Notes: generated from the letters alone by a model not told the origin. 37,624 nucleotides of DNA from Comamonadaceae bacterium (GCA_947447615.1 CANFJQ010000011.1:1-37624), one strand, 5' to 3'; shown: positions 1 through 7,839, counted from the first letter of the stretch. Numbers and translations: made by a program.

Positions 1-134
1 CAAAAGGGTACTGGCGACGGTGTAAGCGTGTGTCTGCGCGTGCATCAGGGCGAGACCCAAATCAGAACACTAAACATGTAGATCTGCTCGAAGAAGGCTT
101 GCGGACGCGGGTTCAAATCCCGCCAGCTCCACCA
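1..134 (+). ncRNA. ssrA: tmRNA (ssrA), 3' part only
   Basis: This is the 3' end of transfer-messenger RNA, which rescues stalled ribosomes with SmpB. The sequence CTAAACATGTAGATC followed by GCGGACGCGGGTTCAAATCC and CGCCAGCTCCACCA matches the conserved 3' tRNA-like half: T arm with TTCAAAT loop, acceptor strand CAGCTCC, and an encoded CCA at 132-134. The tag reading frame and the 5' half lie left of the window. ssrA is a frequent integration site for islands, but no integrase gene and no second copy of the 3' end were seen downstream. Identification is by recall of the conserved ssrA 3' end. Confidence 0.93.
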
Positions 135-145
135 ATACCTTAAAG

Positions 146-173
146 GCCAACCCTAACCGGTTGGCTTTTTTTT
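146..173 (+). terminator. Rho-independent terminator of ssrA
   Basis: A 7-bp perfect stem GCCAACC/GGTTGGC (146-152 and 159-165) with a 6-nt loop is followed by eight T residues (166-173). It starts 12 nt after the mature 3' end of ssrA, as expected for its terminator. Confidence 0.92.
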
Positions 174-206
174 CCTAATTTTTTGAGACCGGCAGGCGAT
201 AGCTGC

Positions 207-267
207 TTGATTATCTGGTTTGTGAAGTCGATAATGCAATGTGTTACAAACTGCACAGGAGTGTTAC
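207..267 (+). promoter_or_regulatory. Sigma-70 promoter and likely autoregulatory operator of the toxin-antitoxin pair
   Basis: A TTGATT box at 207-212 and a GATAAT box at 230-235 are separated by 17 bp, a good sigma-70 promoter; transcription would begin near 242. The heptamer GTGTTAC occurs at 241-247 and again at 261-267, a 20-bp direct repeat between promoter and start codon. Ribbon-helix-helix antitoxins bind such repeats to repress their own operon, so this is a candidate operator. The promoter match is seen directly; the operator role is inferred. Confidence 0.6.
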
Positions 268-270
268 GCC

Positions 271-507
271 ATGACCGCCAGAACCATCAACGTACGCCTG
301 CCCGAGGCGCTTTACAACCAGATCGAAGCGTTGGCCAAGGCGACCGCACGGACCAAGAGCTTTTTGGCCATCGATGCGCTGACCAACTATGTGCAGAGTG
401 AATCCTGGCAGATTCGCGACATTCAGGATGGCATCAAGGAGGCCGATGCAGGCGAATTCGCAAGCGACAAGCAGGTCAAAGCAGTGTTTGCCAAATACGG
501 CGCTTGA
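271..507 (+). CDS. ParD/RelB-like ribbon-helix-helix antitoxin
   Basis: A 78-residue antitoxin-like protein. The N-terminus (MTARTINVRLPEALYNQIE) is a typical ribbon-helix-helix DNA-binding strand and first helix, followed by ALAKATARTKSFLAIDAL, the second helix. The acidic C-terminal tail (about 45-78) would wrap the toxin. The ATG at 271 is chosen over an in-frame GTG at 241 because AGGAG lies at 257-261, nine bases upstream, and because the ribbon motif then starts at residue 4. It lies 3 nt before the toxin gene, so the two are co-transcribed. The protein should neutralise the toxin and, with it, repress the promoter at 207-235. The exact subfamily (ParD, RelB or CopG) is not certain. Confidence 0.85.
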   Translation: MTARTINVRLPEALYNQIEALAKATARTKSFLAIDALTNYVQSESWQIRDIQDGIKEADAGEFASDKQVKAVFAKYGA

Positions 508-510
508 TTC

Positions 511-780
511 ATGTTGATCAAGTGGACAAAGACGGCGCTCGCGTCTTTTGATGAAATCGCTGGCTACATCGCCAAAGACAACCCGGCCCGCGCCACCAGC
601 TTTGTGTTGGAGTTGCAGGCCGCCGTGACCAAACTTCAGGCTCATCCTGGCATGGGCCGGGCTGGCCGTGTGCCCGGCACGCGCGAACTTGTACTGCACA
701 AGAACTACATCGCCATTTACCGCGTGCGTGGCGACGATGTTGAAATTTTGAGGCTGCATCACGTAGCCCGAAATCTATGA
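511..780 (+). CDS. ParE/RelE-superfamily toxin
   Basis: An 89-residue toxin with the ParE/RelE fold signatures: an initial strand (MLIKWTKTALASFDEIAGYI), the DNPARATSF helix, LQAHPGMGRAGRVPGTRELV, then KNYIAIYRVRGDDVEILRLHH, whose arginine and final histidine region are typical of the family. Length is normal. ParE members poison DNA gyrase and RelE members cleave mRNA at the ribosome; the GRVPGTRELV and YRV pattern favours the ParE branch, but the target cannot be read from sequence alone. It follows the antitoxin stop after 3 nt. The pair sits directly downstream of ssrA and upstream of the polysaccharide operon. Confidence 0.87.
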   Translation: MLIKWTKTALASFDEIAGYIAKDNPARATSFVLELQAAVTKLQAHPGMGRAGRVPGTRELVLHKNYIAIYRVRGDDVEILRLHHVARNL

Positions 781-890
781 CGAACCGGGTCAACCGAGCC
801 ATACAGAAATATTGTTGAGTTGATCCGGACCGGGGATCGCCATTCCCGCTCCGTTTGCCCTCTGGCAACATCCCACCACCATACCGCTTC

Positions 891-930
891 AAAAAGGCCG
901 CAAGGTTTCACCGCGTGGGAGCCTTTTTTT
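891..930 (+). terminator. Rho-independent terminator downstream of the toxin gene
   Basis: AAAAAGGC (891-898) pairs with GCCTTTTTTT (921-930), with an inner CGC/GCG pairing and a large loop. The structure ends in a run of seven T. It lies about 110 bp after the toxin stop and insulates the toxin-antitoxin operon from the polysaccharide operon. The A-rich 5' arm means it could also work in reverse. Confidence 0.65.
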
Positions 931-1044
931 GTGAGCAGCGCCTAGTGCCAGTGGGTTAAACTCGAGAGAGATTACGTTCGCCTCTGCAAGTTGGTGCCCA
1001 GGGCGTATTTCGCGTCCGCTTACGCCTGCCTAACTTCAGTCGGC

Positions 1045-1090
1045 ACTGCGGTAGCGTGGGCAAACCATTTTCCTGCCGCAGTAGTTTTTT
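1045..1090 (+). promoter_or_regulatory. ops element (RfaH recruitment site) inside a terminator-like attenuator hairpin
   Basis: TGCGGTAGCGTG at 1047-1058 matches 11 of 12 bases of the ops element GGCGGTAGCGTG, which recruits the NusG paralogue RfaH to RNA polymerase in long polysaccharide operons. The same bases form the 5' arm of a hairpin: ACTGCGGTAG (1045-1054) pairs with CTGCCGCAGT (1073-1082), ten pairs with one G-U, an 18-nt loop, then AG and six T (1085-1090). This looks like an intrinsic terminator 34 nt before manC. The rest of the 781-1123 gap holds the terminator at 891-930 and nothing else I can support; no clear promoter boxes were found. The role in antitermination is inferred. 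Confidence 0.6.
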
Positions 1091-1123
1091 CCTAGCCCGA
1101 CCAAATTTTCAAGTCGCACCGCT

Positions 1124-2557
1124 TTGAACGACAAGCAAACCATACCCTCAGTGCAAATCATCCCGGTCATCCTCTGCGGCGGCTCCGGCACCCGGCTGTG
1201 GCCGCTGAGCCGCAAGAGCTTCCCGAAGCAATTTGTTCCTCTAATTGATGGCAAAAGCCTGCTGCAACTGACCTTGGAGCGGGTGGCGCTGCTTAGCACA
1301 GACGTCATTTGTGTCGCCTCGGAGGAACACCGGTTTTTGGTAGCCCAGGCCATGCAGGCTGCGGACGTGCACGGCACCGTTTTGCTAGAACCGGTTGCGC
1401 GCAATACTGCTGCGGCCATGGCGATAGCGGCGCTCGCTGCGGCGCCCGAGGCATTGCTACTGTTTTGCCCCTCGGATCACCATATTCCTGATGCCAAGGC
1501 TTTTGCCGATGTAGTGCAAAAAGCTTGCCCCGCAGCGCAAACCGGTGCCATCGTTACCTTTGGCATCAGCCCCAGTTTCCCCAGTACGGCGTATGGCTAT
1601 ATCCGCCAAGGCGACATCCGGCCCGACGGCAGCTACGCAGTGGAGGGCTTCACCGAGAAACCCCCCCTGGACAAGGCGCAGGCCTTGTTGCTAACCGGCA
1701 GTGCTTTATGGAACGGGGGAATATTCCTCTGCAACGCCGCCACCTTGCTGGGCGCCTTGGAGCAGCACGCCCCAAACATTTTGCAATCATGCCGCCAAGC
1801 CATGGCCGGCGCCGCCCAAGACGGGCAATTTGTGCGGCCGCAAACAGCGGCTTTTGCCGCGTGTCGGTCCGAAAGCATTGACTATGCGGTGATGGAGCAT
1901 CACCGTAACGTCGCAGTGATGCCTTTTACCAGTGGCTGGAGCGACGTGGGCAGTTGGAACGCAGTGGCCGAGCTCAGCGCGCCGGACGGGCAGGGCAATC
2001 GCATCCACGGCCAGGGTCTGGTTATGGATGCGCACAACACGTTTGTCCATGCGCCACACCGGCCGGTGGTCGCATTGGGCACCCACGATTTATTGATCGT
2101 GGACACGCCAGACGCATTGCTGGTAGCGCACAGCAGCCAGGTAGAACAAGTCAAGCAAGTGGTCGCGCGTTTGGATGCAGATAAGGTGGCGCAATCGGTG
2201 CAGCACCGAAAAGTAGCCCGTCCCTGGGGCACCTATGACAGCGTGGACGTGGGCGAGCGCCATCAAGTCAAGCGCATTAGCGTGCGCCCGGGTGCTAAGC
2301 TGAGTTTGCAAATGCACCACCATCGCGCCGAGCATTGGATTGTGGTCAAAGGCACTGCCTTGGTGACGCGTGGCGACGAGCAGGTCTTGTTGACCGAAAA
2401 CCAAAGCACCTACATCCCCTTGGGCGTCACACACCGCTTAGAAAACCCAGGCAAGACGGATTTGGAAATTATCGAAGTGCAGTCGGGCAGCTATTTGGGG
2501 GAAGACGACATCGTGCGGTTTGAGGACACCTATGGGCGCGACACAAAGCAGCCCTAA
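1124..2557 (+). CDS. manC: Mannose-1-phosphate guanylyltransferase / mannose-6-phosphate isomerase (bifunctional type)
   Basis: Makes GDP-mannose from mannose-1-phosphate and GTP; the C-terminal cupin domain can interconvert fructose-6-P and mannose-6-P. The nucleotidyltransferase signature [19 protein letters not shown] is at about residues 19-37, FTEKP near 175, and the cupin ([10 protein letters not shown], then [17 protein letters not shown]) at about 365-415. The 477-residue length fits the family. The start is uncertain: TTG at 1124 or GTG at 1151 are in frame, neither with a strong ribosome binding site. It is the first gene of the operon and its product feeds gmd and fcl. Phosphomannomutase is not in the window and must be supplied elsewhere. 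Confidence 0.95.
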   Translation: MNDKQTIPSVQIIPVILCGGSGTRLWPLSRKSFPKQFVPLIDGKSLLQLTLERVALLSTDVICVASEEHRFLVAQAMQAADVHGTVLLEPVARNTAAAMAIAALAAAPEALLLFCPSDHHIPDAKAFADVVQKACPAAQTGAIVTFGISPSFPSTAYGYIRQGDIRPDGSYAVEGFTEKPPLDKAQALLLTGSALWNGGIFLCNAATLLGALEQHAPNILQSCRQAMAGAAQDGQFVRPQTAAFAACRSESIDYAVMEHHRNVAVMPFTSGWSDVGSWNAVAELSAPDGQGNRIHGQGLVMDAHNTFVHAPHRPVVALGTHDLLIVDTPDALLVAHSSQVEQVKQVVARLDADKVAQSVQHRKVARPWGTYDSVDVGERHQVKRISVRPGAKLSLQMHHHRAEHWIVVKGTALVTRGDEQVLLTENQSTYIPLGVTHRLENPGKTDLEIIEVQSGSYLGEDDIVRFEDTYGRDTKQP

Positions 2558-3509
2558 GATATATGTCGCCGGGCACCGGGGCATGGTGGGCAGCGCTATC
2601 GTGCGGGCTTTGCAAAGCCAAGGCCAAAGTAAGTTAGTTACTCGCACCCACGCCGAGTTGGACTTGACCAGCCAAGCCTCGGTAAACGCGTTTTTCGCAG
2701 AAGAAAAGCCCGATCAGGTGTATCTGGCCGCAGCCAAAGTGGGCGGCATCCATGCCAACAACACCTACCCGGCAGACTTCATTTATCAAAATTTGATGGT
2801 GCAGGCCAACGTCATCGAGGCAGCCTTTCGCCATGGCGTCAAAAAACTGCTTTTTTTAGGCTCCAGTTGCATCTATCCCCGCCTCGCCGAACAGCCCATG
2901 CGCGAAGATGCTTTGCTTACGGGTTTGTTAGAGCCCACCAACGAGCCTTATGCCATCGCCAAAATCGCCGGCATCAAACTCTGCGAAAGCTACAACCGCC
3001 AATACGGCGCCAGCCACGGGGTGGACTACCGCAGCGTCATGCCGACTAATTTATATGGCCCCGGCGACAACTACCATCCAGAAAACAGCCACGTTATCCC
3101 CGCGCTCATCAGGCGTTTTCACGAAGCCAAAGTCTCGGGCGCGCCCAGCGTCAGCATTTGGGGCAGCGGCACCCCCAAGCGCGAATTTTTGTACGTGGAC
3201 GATATGGCCGCCGCAAGTGTGTTTGTCATGAACCTGCCGCAGGCTTCCTATCAGCAACATACACAGCCCATGCTCAGCCATATTAATGTGGGTCTTGGAA
3301 GCGATGCCACCATCGCCGAATTAGCGCAGGCCGTGGGGCAAACAGTGGGTTATGAAGGCACTATCGAGTTTGACAGCAGCAAGCCTGATGGTGCGCCGCG
3401 CAAATGGATGGACAGCAGTCGGCTGAATGCTTTGGGTTGGCAAGCCAAGATCAACTTGGAGCGCGGCTTGAGTTTGGCGTATCAGGATTTCAAAGCCCTA
3501 TGCGATTGA
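2532..3509 (+). CDS. fcl: GDP-L-fucose synthase
   Basis: Epimerises and reduces GDP-4-keto-6-deoxy-D-mannose to GDP-L-fucose with NADPH. An extended short-chain dehydrogenase: Rossmann motif [11 protein letters not shown] near residues 13-23, [15 protein letters not shown], the SSCIYP motif, and catalytic YAIAK (Tyr140, Lys144). Length 325 residues is normal. ATG at 2532 is preferred to TTG at 2520 because GAGG (2522-2525) sits just upstream. The gene overlaps the end of manC by 26 nt, implying translational coupling. It needs the product of gmd, which lies downstream beyond two toxin-antitoxin cassettes. Confidence 0.95.
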   Translation: MGATQSSPKIYVAGHRGMVGSAIVRALQSQGQSKLVTRTHAELDLTSQASVNAFFAEEKPDQVYLAAAKVGGIHANNTYPADFIYQNLMVQANVIEAAFRHGVKKLLFLGSSCIYPRLAEQPMREDALLTGLLEPTNEPYAIAKIAGIKLCESYNRQYGASHGVDYRSVMPTNLYGPGDNYHPENSHVIPALIRRFHEAKVSGAPSVSIWGSGTPKREFLYVDDMAAASVFVMNLPQASYQQHTQPMLSHINVGLGSDATIAELAQAVGQTVGYEGTIEFDSSKPDGAPRKWMDSSRLNALGWQAKINLERGLSLAYQDFKALCD

Positions 3510-3805
3510 CCGCCACCCAAATCGACGCCATTAAAACCGCAACCCATGCCGTGATGGGTGAAGGCGCGCAGGTGAGCCTGTTTGGTTCGCGGGTAGATGA
3601 CGCGCGCCGGGGCGGCGATATCGATCTCTACATCACTGGCACTAATCTCAGTATGGATGCGCAGTTAGATGCGAAGCTCGACCTATTGGTAAAGTTGAAA
3701 CAAGCCTTGGGTGAGCAGCGCATCGACATCGTCTTTGGTCCAGCAGCAGGGCAGGAGCCCTTGCCCATTCAACGTATGGCGGCGCATAGTGCGCTGCCAC
3801 TTTAG
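3500..3805 (+). CDS. MNT-type nucleotidyltransferase (MntA-like antitoxin)
   Basis: A 101-residue minimal nucleotidyltransferase. The active-site pattern [19 protein letters not shown] gives GS at 29-30, Asp40 and Asp42, and a third carboxylate Asp76 in RIDIVF, so it looks catalytically intact. In known HEPN/MNT modules such proteins silence a HEPN RNase partner by AMPylation. The ATG at 3500 lies inside the end of fcl (10-nt overlap), so translation is coupled to the fucose gene. The upstream in-frame extension from 3404 is only a reading of fcl in another frame. The partner gene immediately downstream is damaged, so this may be a leftover antitoxin. Confidence 0.85.
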   Translation: MRLTATQIDAIKTATHAVMGEGAQVSLFGSRVDDARRGGDIDLYITGTNLSMDAQLDAKLDLLVKLKQALGEQRIDIVFGPAAGQEPLPIQRMAAHSALPL

Positions 3806-3813
3806 ATTGCGTT

Positions 3814-4047
3814 ATGCAGAATAACGAAATCATCTTGTACAAACTTCAGCCTGCGCTCGATGAGTGCCGCTTGCATCAGCGAAAACTGCGGGAATTGCGC
3901 AACCAAAGCGCGCGTGAATACCCTGGGCAATCCGAACTGCTGATCGTCAATTTGAGGCGTTTGGTTGAAAGCGTGCCACTTTTGGAGCAAGCGTTAGGCC
4001 TCCTTCAGCAATATGCTTCGCAAGGCATTGTGCAAGCAGATAAGTAG
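3814..4047 (+). pseudogene. Shortened, inactive-looking HEPN protein, partner of the MNT gene
   Basis: A 77-residue protein following the MNT gene after 8 nt. It contains RELRNQSAREYPGQSELL, which matches the HEPN segment usually written RNxxAHEYP in MNT-linked partners; here the catalytic histidine of the R-x4-H motif is Arg34 (codon CGT, one change from CAT). Partners of this kind are typically about 140-160 residues, so roughly half is missing. The N-terminus (MQNNEIILYKLQPALDEC) and the C-terminal part both look natural, suggesting an in-frame internal deletion near residue 25. Family assignment is from remembered motifs and is moderately secure. The protein may still be translated but should not act as an RNase. 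Confidence 0.6.
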
Positions 4048-4072
4048 AGATGCGTAGTTTCGCGAAAACCTA

Positions 4073-4104
4073 AATTGATTACAATGCAATCATTGAAATC
4101 AATT
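4073..4104 (+). promoter_or_regulatory. Inverted-repeat operator and promoter of the FitAB-like pair
   Basis: AATTGATT (4073-4080) and AATCAATT (4097-4104) form a perfect 8-bp inverted repeat. An inner TACAAT (4080-4085) resembles a -10 box; no convincing -35 box was found. FitA-type antitoxins bind inverted repeats at their own promoter, so this is the expected operator. It would give the cassette its own transcription within the fucose operon. Confidence 0.55.
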
Positions 4105-4118
4105 CATAGGGTGTCATC

Positions 4119-4376
4119 ATGAGCAGCATCACCATTCGAAACCTTGACGACAGCCTCAAAGCCAGCCTGCGCCTGCGCGCTGCGCGCCATGGGCTGTCGA
4201 TGGAGCAAGAGGTTAGGAATATCCTGCAAACCACGCTTAGCGCAGATTCAAGGCTTATCCCAGGTTTAAGTTTTGCCCAGCGTATAAACCAGCGCTTTAA
4301 AGGCCTGGGTGGTGAAGCGCTTGCTGTGCCAGAACGGCAAGAAGTGCGCCCTGCGCCAAGCTTTGATGCGGAATGA
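4119..4376 (+). CDS. FitA/VapB-like ribbon-helix-helix antitoxin
   Basis: An 85-residue protein starting MSSITIRNLDDSLKASLRLRAARHGLSMEQEVRNIL, the classic FitA-like ribbon-helix-helix region, with a C-terminal tail (about 45-85) that would block the toxin's active site. A weak AGGG precedes the ATG. It overlaps the following PIN toxin gene by 4 nt (ATGA at 4373-4376), the usual arrangement. It should repress through the inverted repeat at 4073-4104. Confidence 0.9.
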   Translation: MSSITIRNLDDSLKASLRLRAARHGLSMEQEVRNILQTTLSADSRLIPGLSFAQRINQRFKGLGGEALAVPERQEVRPAPSFDAE

Positions 4377-4807
4377 CCGTGGGATTTCTCTTGGACACCA
4401 ACGTCCTGTCAGAGCTTATGCGTGAAAACCCGGCTACAGAGGTCATGAGCTGGCTCGATGCACAGGATGAAAGTTTGCTGTACACCAGCACCGTCACACA
4501 AGCGGAGGTACTGACAGGAATAGCCTTTTTGCCGAAAGGTAAGCGCCGTGATGCACTTGCGAGCAGTGCAGACCAACTTTTCGGGCACGATTTCAGCGGG
4601 CGTTGCCTGGTGTTTGGCGGTGCGGCGGCAGAGCAATGCGCATTGGTTCGGGCCCAGCGCAAGCTTGCAGGCATGCCGATCAGCACCGAAGACGCCCAAA
4701 TTGCCGCCATCGCCTTAGCTAATCGGCTAACGCTGGTCACCCGCAATACCAAAGACTTCCAAGGCATAGCAGGCATGCAGGTCACCAACCCTTGGCAAAC
4801 ACATTGA
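4373..4807 (+). CDS. FitB/VapC-like PIN-domain ribonuclease toxin
   Basis: A 144-residue PIN-domain toxin that would cleave RNA when not bound by its antitoxin. The acidic catalytic residues are visible: Asp8 in LDTNVLSEL, Glu45 in TQAEVLTGI, Asp107 in [11 protein letters not shown], and the TRNTKDF segment with Asp128. Length is typical and no damage is seen, so the module looks functional. It ends 10 nt before gmd, which may depend on read-through from this cassette as well as from the main operon. Confidence 0.92.
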   Translation: MTVGFLLDTNVLSELMRENPATEVMSWLDAQDESLLYTSTVTQAEVLTGIAFLPKGKRRDALASSADQLFGHDFSGRCLVFGGAAAEQCALVRAQRKLAGMPISTEDAQIAAIALANRLTLVTRNTKDFQGIAGMQVTNPWQTH

Positions 4808-4817
4808 CCTTTACCTT

Positions 4818-5909
4818 ATGACCAATACCTCCAAAGTAGCCCTCATCACCGGCGTAACCGGCCAAGACGGTTCTTACCTTGCTGAATTTCTGCTAGAAAA
4901 AGGCTATACCGTCCACGGCATCAAGCGCCGGGCTAGCTTGTTCAATACCCAGCGCGTGGACCATATTTACCAAGACCCGCATGTGGACAATGCGCGCTTT
5001 AAGCTGCATTACGGCGATTTGAGCGATAGCAGCAACTTGACGCGCATCATCCAGGAAACCCAGCCGGACGAAATTTATAACCTGGGCGCCCAAAGCCATG
5101 TGGCCGTCAGCTTTGAAAGCCCGGAATACACCGCCGACGTAGACGCGATGGGCACGCTGCGTATTTTGGAAGCCATACGCATACTAGGCCTGGAAAAGAA
5201 AACCCGGTTTTACCAAGCCAGTACCAGCGAGCTGTATGGCTTGGTGCAGGAAACCCCGCAAAAAGAGACCACCCCTTTTTACCCGCGCAGCCCTTATGCG
5301 GTGGCCAAGCTGTATGCCTATTGGATTACGGTTAATTACCGCGAGGCCTATGGCATTTACGCCTGCAACGGCATTTTGTTTAACCACGAAAGCCCGCGCC
5401 GGGGTGAGACCTTTGTGACTCGCAAAATAACGCGCGGTCTGGCCAATATCAGCCAAGGACTGGAAGACTGCTTGTATATGGGCAATATCGATGCGCTGCG
5501 CGATTGGGGACACGCAAAAGATTATGTGCGCATGCAGTGGATGATGTTGCAGCAAGAACAGCCTGAGGATTTTGTGATTGCGACCGGGAAGCAATATAGC
5601 GTGCGGCAGTTTATTGAGTGGACGGCGGAAGATTTGGGTATGTCGCTGCGATGGGAGGGAGCAGGGGTGGATGAGGTGGGCTACTGGGGTGATAAGCCTA
5701 TTGTTCGGATTGACCCAAGATATTTCCGGCCTACAGAAGTGGATACCCTACTCGGCGATCCCTCCAAGGCCAAGGACAAGCTTGGTTGGGTGCCTGAGAT
5801 TACTGCTCAGGAAATGTGCAGGGAAATGGTGGCTGAAGATTTGGGACAGGCGAAGCAGGCCGCATTATTGAAGAAGCATGGGTTCGCCGTTAATTTGAGT
5901 GCTGAATAG
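4818..5909 (+). CDS. gmd: GDP-mannose 4,6-dehydratase
   Basis: Converts GDP-D-mannose to GDP-4-keto-6-deoxy-D-mannose, the first step to GDP-L-fucose. Rossmann motif [19 protein letters not shown] at about residues 12-30, STSELYG near 133-139, and YAVAK (Tyr160, Lys164). [12 protein letters not shown] and the C-terminal [16 protein letters not shown] are diagnostic for Gmd. Length 363 residues is normal. No clear ribosome binding site precedes the ATG. Gmd and fcl are normally adjacent, but here two toxin-antitoxin cassettes separate them. From here to the downstream fossils the sequence changes character, suggesting a recombination boundary. Confidence 0.96.
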   Translation: MTNTSKVALITGVTGQDGSYLAEFLLEKGYTVHGIKRRASLFNTQRVDHIYQDPHVDNARFKLHYGDLSDSSNLTRIIQETQPDEIYNLGAQSHVAVSFESPEYTADVDAMGTLRILEAIRILGLEKKTRFYQASTSELYGLVQETPQKETTPFYPRSPYAVAKLYAYWITVNYREAYGIYACNGILFNHESPRRGETFVTRKITRGLANISQGLEDCLYMGNIDALRDWGHAKDYVRMQWMMLQQEQPEDFVIATGKQYSVRQFIEWTAEDLGMSLRWEGAGVDEVGYWGDKPIVRIDPRYFRPTEVDTLLGDPSKAKDKLGWVPEITAQEMCREMVAEDLGQAKQAALLKKHGFAVNLSAE

Positions 5910-5914
5910 ATTGA

Positions 5915-6226
5915 TATCTGGCAAACGACGTGCCAAACAACCTGATGCCTTTTTCGGCCTTCGTGGCGGCAGGCACGCTTCCTTGCGTCAATATTTTGGG
6001 TGGTGACTACGGCACGTTTGAATGCACTGGCGTTCGTGACTACACCCAAGTCATGGACTTGGCGGAGGGGCACTTGGTTGTAGTCAATCTGGTGAATGTT
6101 GATGGCAGGCCTTTCGACGCATTTAATTCAGGCACTGGCCTTGGCTGGAGCCCTATCGTCGAGGTGCGCCTCAACCCAAGCAAACCCCAAAACAAGGACT
6201 CAAAACCAGACCTCAGAGCAGCTTGA
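5915..6226 (+). pseudogene. galE fragment (UDP-glucose 4-epimerase remnant)
   Basis: The frame reads YLAND then VPNNLMPFSAFVAAG, NILGGDYGTFECTGVRDYTQVMDLAEGHL and FNSGTGLGWS. These match the GalE segment PNNLMPF..GGDYPT.DGTGVRDYIHVVDLA.GH..NLGTG.G.SV, roughly the third quarter of the 340-residue protein. There is a stop codon just upstream (5912-5914) and no Rossmann half. After VEV the reading becomes unrelated (RLNPSKPQNKD). It is therefore a decayed internal fragment, a footprint of a lost sugar-nucleotide gene. A GTG at 5930 could allow a short peptide, which I do not believe is functional. Confidence 0.85.
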
Positions 6227-6328
6227 CTAGCCAATAAAAATGCGACAACTTGCTTGACAACTACCGTTACGACCGCTGGATGATATGTGCTGTAGCAACT
6301 GGAAGTTTCAAATCAATAATGAGCTTAA

Positions 6329-6397
6329 ATGATCAACCCAGTTGTCTTCTGCGGTGGCTCCGGCAATCTATCAGTTCGTATAGAAACTTTTGAATGA
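6329..6397 (+). pseudogene. N-terminal fossil of a second manC (22 codons), overlapping wzx
   Basis: ATG at 6329 opens a frame reading MINPVVFCGGSGNLSVRIETFE and a stop. The first 12 residues are the N-terminus of a mannose-1-phosphate guanylyltransferase (usually [17 protein letters not shown]); identity ends right after GGSG. It is the 5' stub of a deleted or replaced manC, distinct from the intact one at 1124. Its stop codon overlaps the wzx start by 4 nt (ATGA at 6394-6397), so the stub could now act as a translated leader that couples to wzx. The fossil reading is strong; the leader role is speculative. The remaining bases 6227-6328 hold nothing I recognise. Confidence 0.75.
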
Positions 6398-7839
6398 AAC
6401 TACTCCGGCACACAGCCTTTAACCTGATTGGCCTTGGCGCTCCGCTGCTGGTTGGAGTTGGTACTATTCCGGTATTGATTCACGAGCTTGGTCCCAGCCG
6501 TTTTGGATTACTCACCTTAATTTGGGCAGTAGTGAGCTATTTTGGCCTTTTTGATCTGGGCCTTGGTCGGGCATTAACTCAGCAACTTGCCGTAGTTTTT
6601 GCCAATGAAGAGCACAAGAAAGTTGGCCCGCTTGTGGGTACGGCAACGGTGCTCATGGCGATGCTGGGTGTGGTGGCCGGTATTCTGGTTGCCGCGTTCG
6701 CATCCTGGGGTGTCGGGCTTATCCAAGATGTGCCGGATCAGCTGGAGGCCATAAACGCTGTGTATGCCATGGCGCTAGCTATGCCCTTCATTGTGCTGAC
6801 TTCGGGTTTTCGCGGAATTCTGGAAGCTCGCCATGCGTTTGGCATCGTTAACCTGATTCGTTTACCCATGGGTTTGTTTACTTTTCTGGGCCCCTTGGTA
6901 GTGGTGCTGTACGGGGGCGGCCCTCGCCTGGATTACATCGCTTGGGTATTGGTCGCCGGGCGCGTGATAGCGTGCATCGCCCATTCGTATTGGGCTTGGG
7001 GTATTTTGCCAAAAGAGCGAAGTGCAATTGTTTTCCAGATCGACTTAGTCAGGCCACTTTGTATTTCGGGTGGGTGGATGACGGTGAGCAATATTGTCGG
7101 ACCGCTTATGGGATATCTTGACCGGTTTGTAGTTGGAGCTTTTGCATCGGCAGAAGCGCTGGCCTACTATGCAACGCCTCAGGAGCTAATCTCCAAGCTC
7201 TCGATTGTGCCGTCGGCGTTAATGGGAGTTCTGTTTCCCCAATTTGCAAAAATAAGTATGAATTTCAGCAAAGTGACTATTGAAACGCTCGAACGGGCAG
7301 CGTCATTAATTACAGCACTTTGCATGCCTGCATTTGTACTCATTGCTCTTTTTTCAAATGAAATAATGACTACTTGGATTGATTTGCAGTTTGCGCAGTC
7401 TGGAGCGAAGATATTGACTCTGATGGCAAGCGGCATGTTGATTAATAGTATTTCGTTTATACCGTTAATTTGGCTACAGGCCGCAAATAATTCTAAAAAA
7501 GTAGCGTTAATTCACCTGATTGAATTGCCATTATTTTGTCTATTTCTATGGATCGGACTTGGAAACTTTGGAATAATGGGGGCGGCCGTTGCCTGGGTGA
7601 TCCGGATTGTTTTAGATTCTTGTTTGCTTTGGTTAACTTTGGCCAGCCTGGATAGCAGGCTGGCTATGGTTGCGAAAAAATATATGTTTCAATCAATTTT
7701 TTTTGGAAGTTTGATTTACATGACATCATACATGAACTTTCCTATTGCTTGGAAACTGGTGATTCTTCTTTTTACTGTAGCTTGTTTTGGACTCCGAATC
7801 ATTAAAATTTTTAAATTTGAGCGCCAAGCGCATTTGTAG
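6394..7839 (+). CDS. wzx: Wzx-type polysaccharide flippase
   Basis: A 481-residue multi-pass membrane protein of the polysaccharide-transporter (PST/MVF) family that moves undecaprenyl-PP-linked repeat units across the inner membrane. The start MKLLRHTAFNLIGLGAPLLVGVGTIPVLIHELGPSRFGLLTLIW is typical, and some 12 or more hydrophobic segments follow to FRIIKIF-like end. The start overlaps the manC fossil. The second half (about 7200-7840) is clearly more AT-rich than neighbours (one 60-base stretch at 7681-7740 is about 23% GC), as is common for horizontally acquired serotype genes. The exact symbol reflects family role; the substrate is unknown. Confidence 0.9.
   Translation: MKLLRHTAFNLIGLGAPLLVGVGTIPVLIHELGPSRFGLLTLIWAVVSYFGLFDLGLGRALTQQLAVVFANEEHKKVGPLVGTATVLMAMLGVVAGILVAAFASWGVGLIQDVPDQLEAINAVYAMALAMPFIVLTSGFRGILEARHAFGIVNLIRLPMGLFTFLGPLVVVLYGGGPRLDYIAWVLVAGRVIACIAHSYWAWGILPKERSAIVFQIDLVRPLCISGGWMTVSNIVGPLMGYLDRFVVGAFASAEALAYYATPQELISKLSIVPSALMGVLFPQFAKISMNFSKVTIETLERAASLITALCMPAFVLIALFSNEIMTTWIDLQFAQSGAKILTLMASGMLINSISFIPLIWLQAANNSKKVALIHLIELPLFCLFLWIGLGNFGIMGAAVAWVIRIVLDSCLLWLTLASLDSRLAMVAKKYMFQSIFFGSLIYMTSYMNFPIAWKLVILLFTVACFGLRIIKIFKFERQAHL

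Noticed and set aside
244-762. A 172-codon open frame on the minus strand across the left toxin-antitoxin pair
   Set aside because: Shadow of the two real genes, which have a promoter, a ribosome binding site and family motifs.
834-890. A tRNA-like remnant (CCGGGGATCGCC..., CCACCACCA) before the terminator at 891
   Set aside because: No T-loop TTCRANNY or acceptor pairing could be made; the similarity is only CCA-rich text.
1-1123. ssrA 3' end as the attachment site of an island covering the polysaccharide locus
   Set aside because: No integrase gene and no repeat of the ssrA 3' end were found in the window, so the idea is unsupported.
3404-3499. N-terminal extension of the MNT protein
   Set aside because: It is a different-frame reading of the conserved fcl C-terminus; the ATG at 3500 starts the natural domain.
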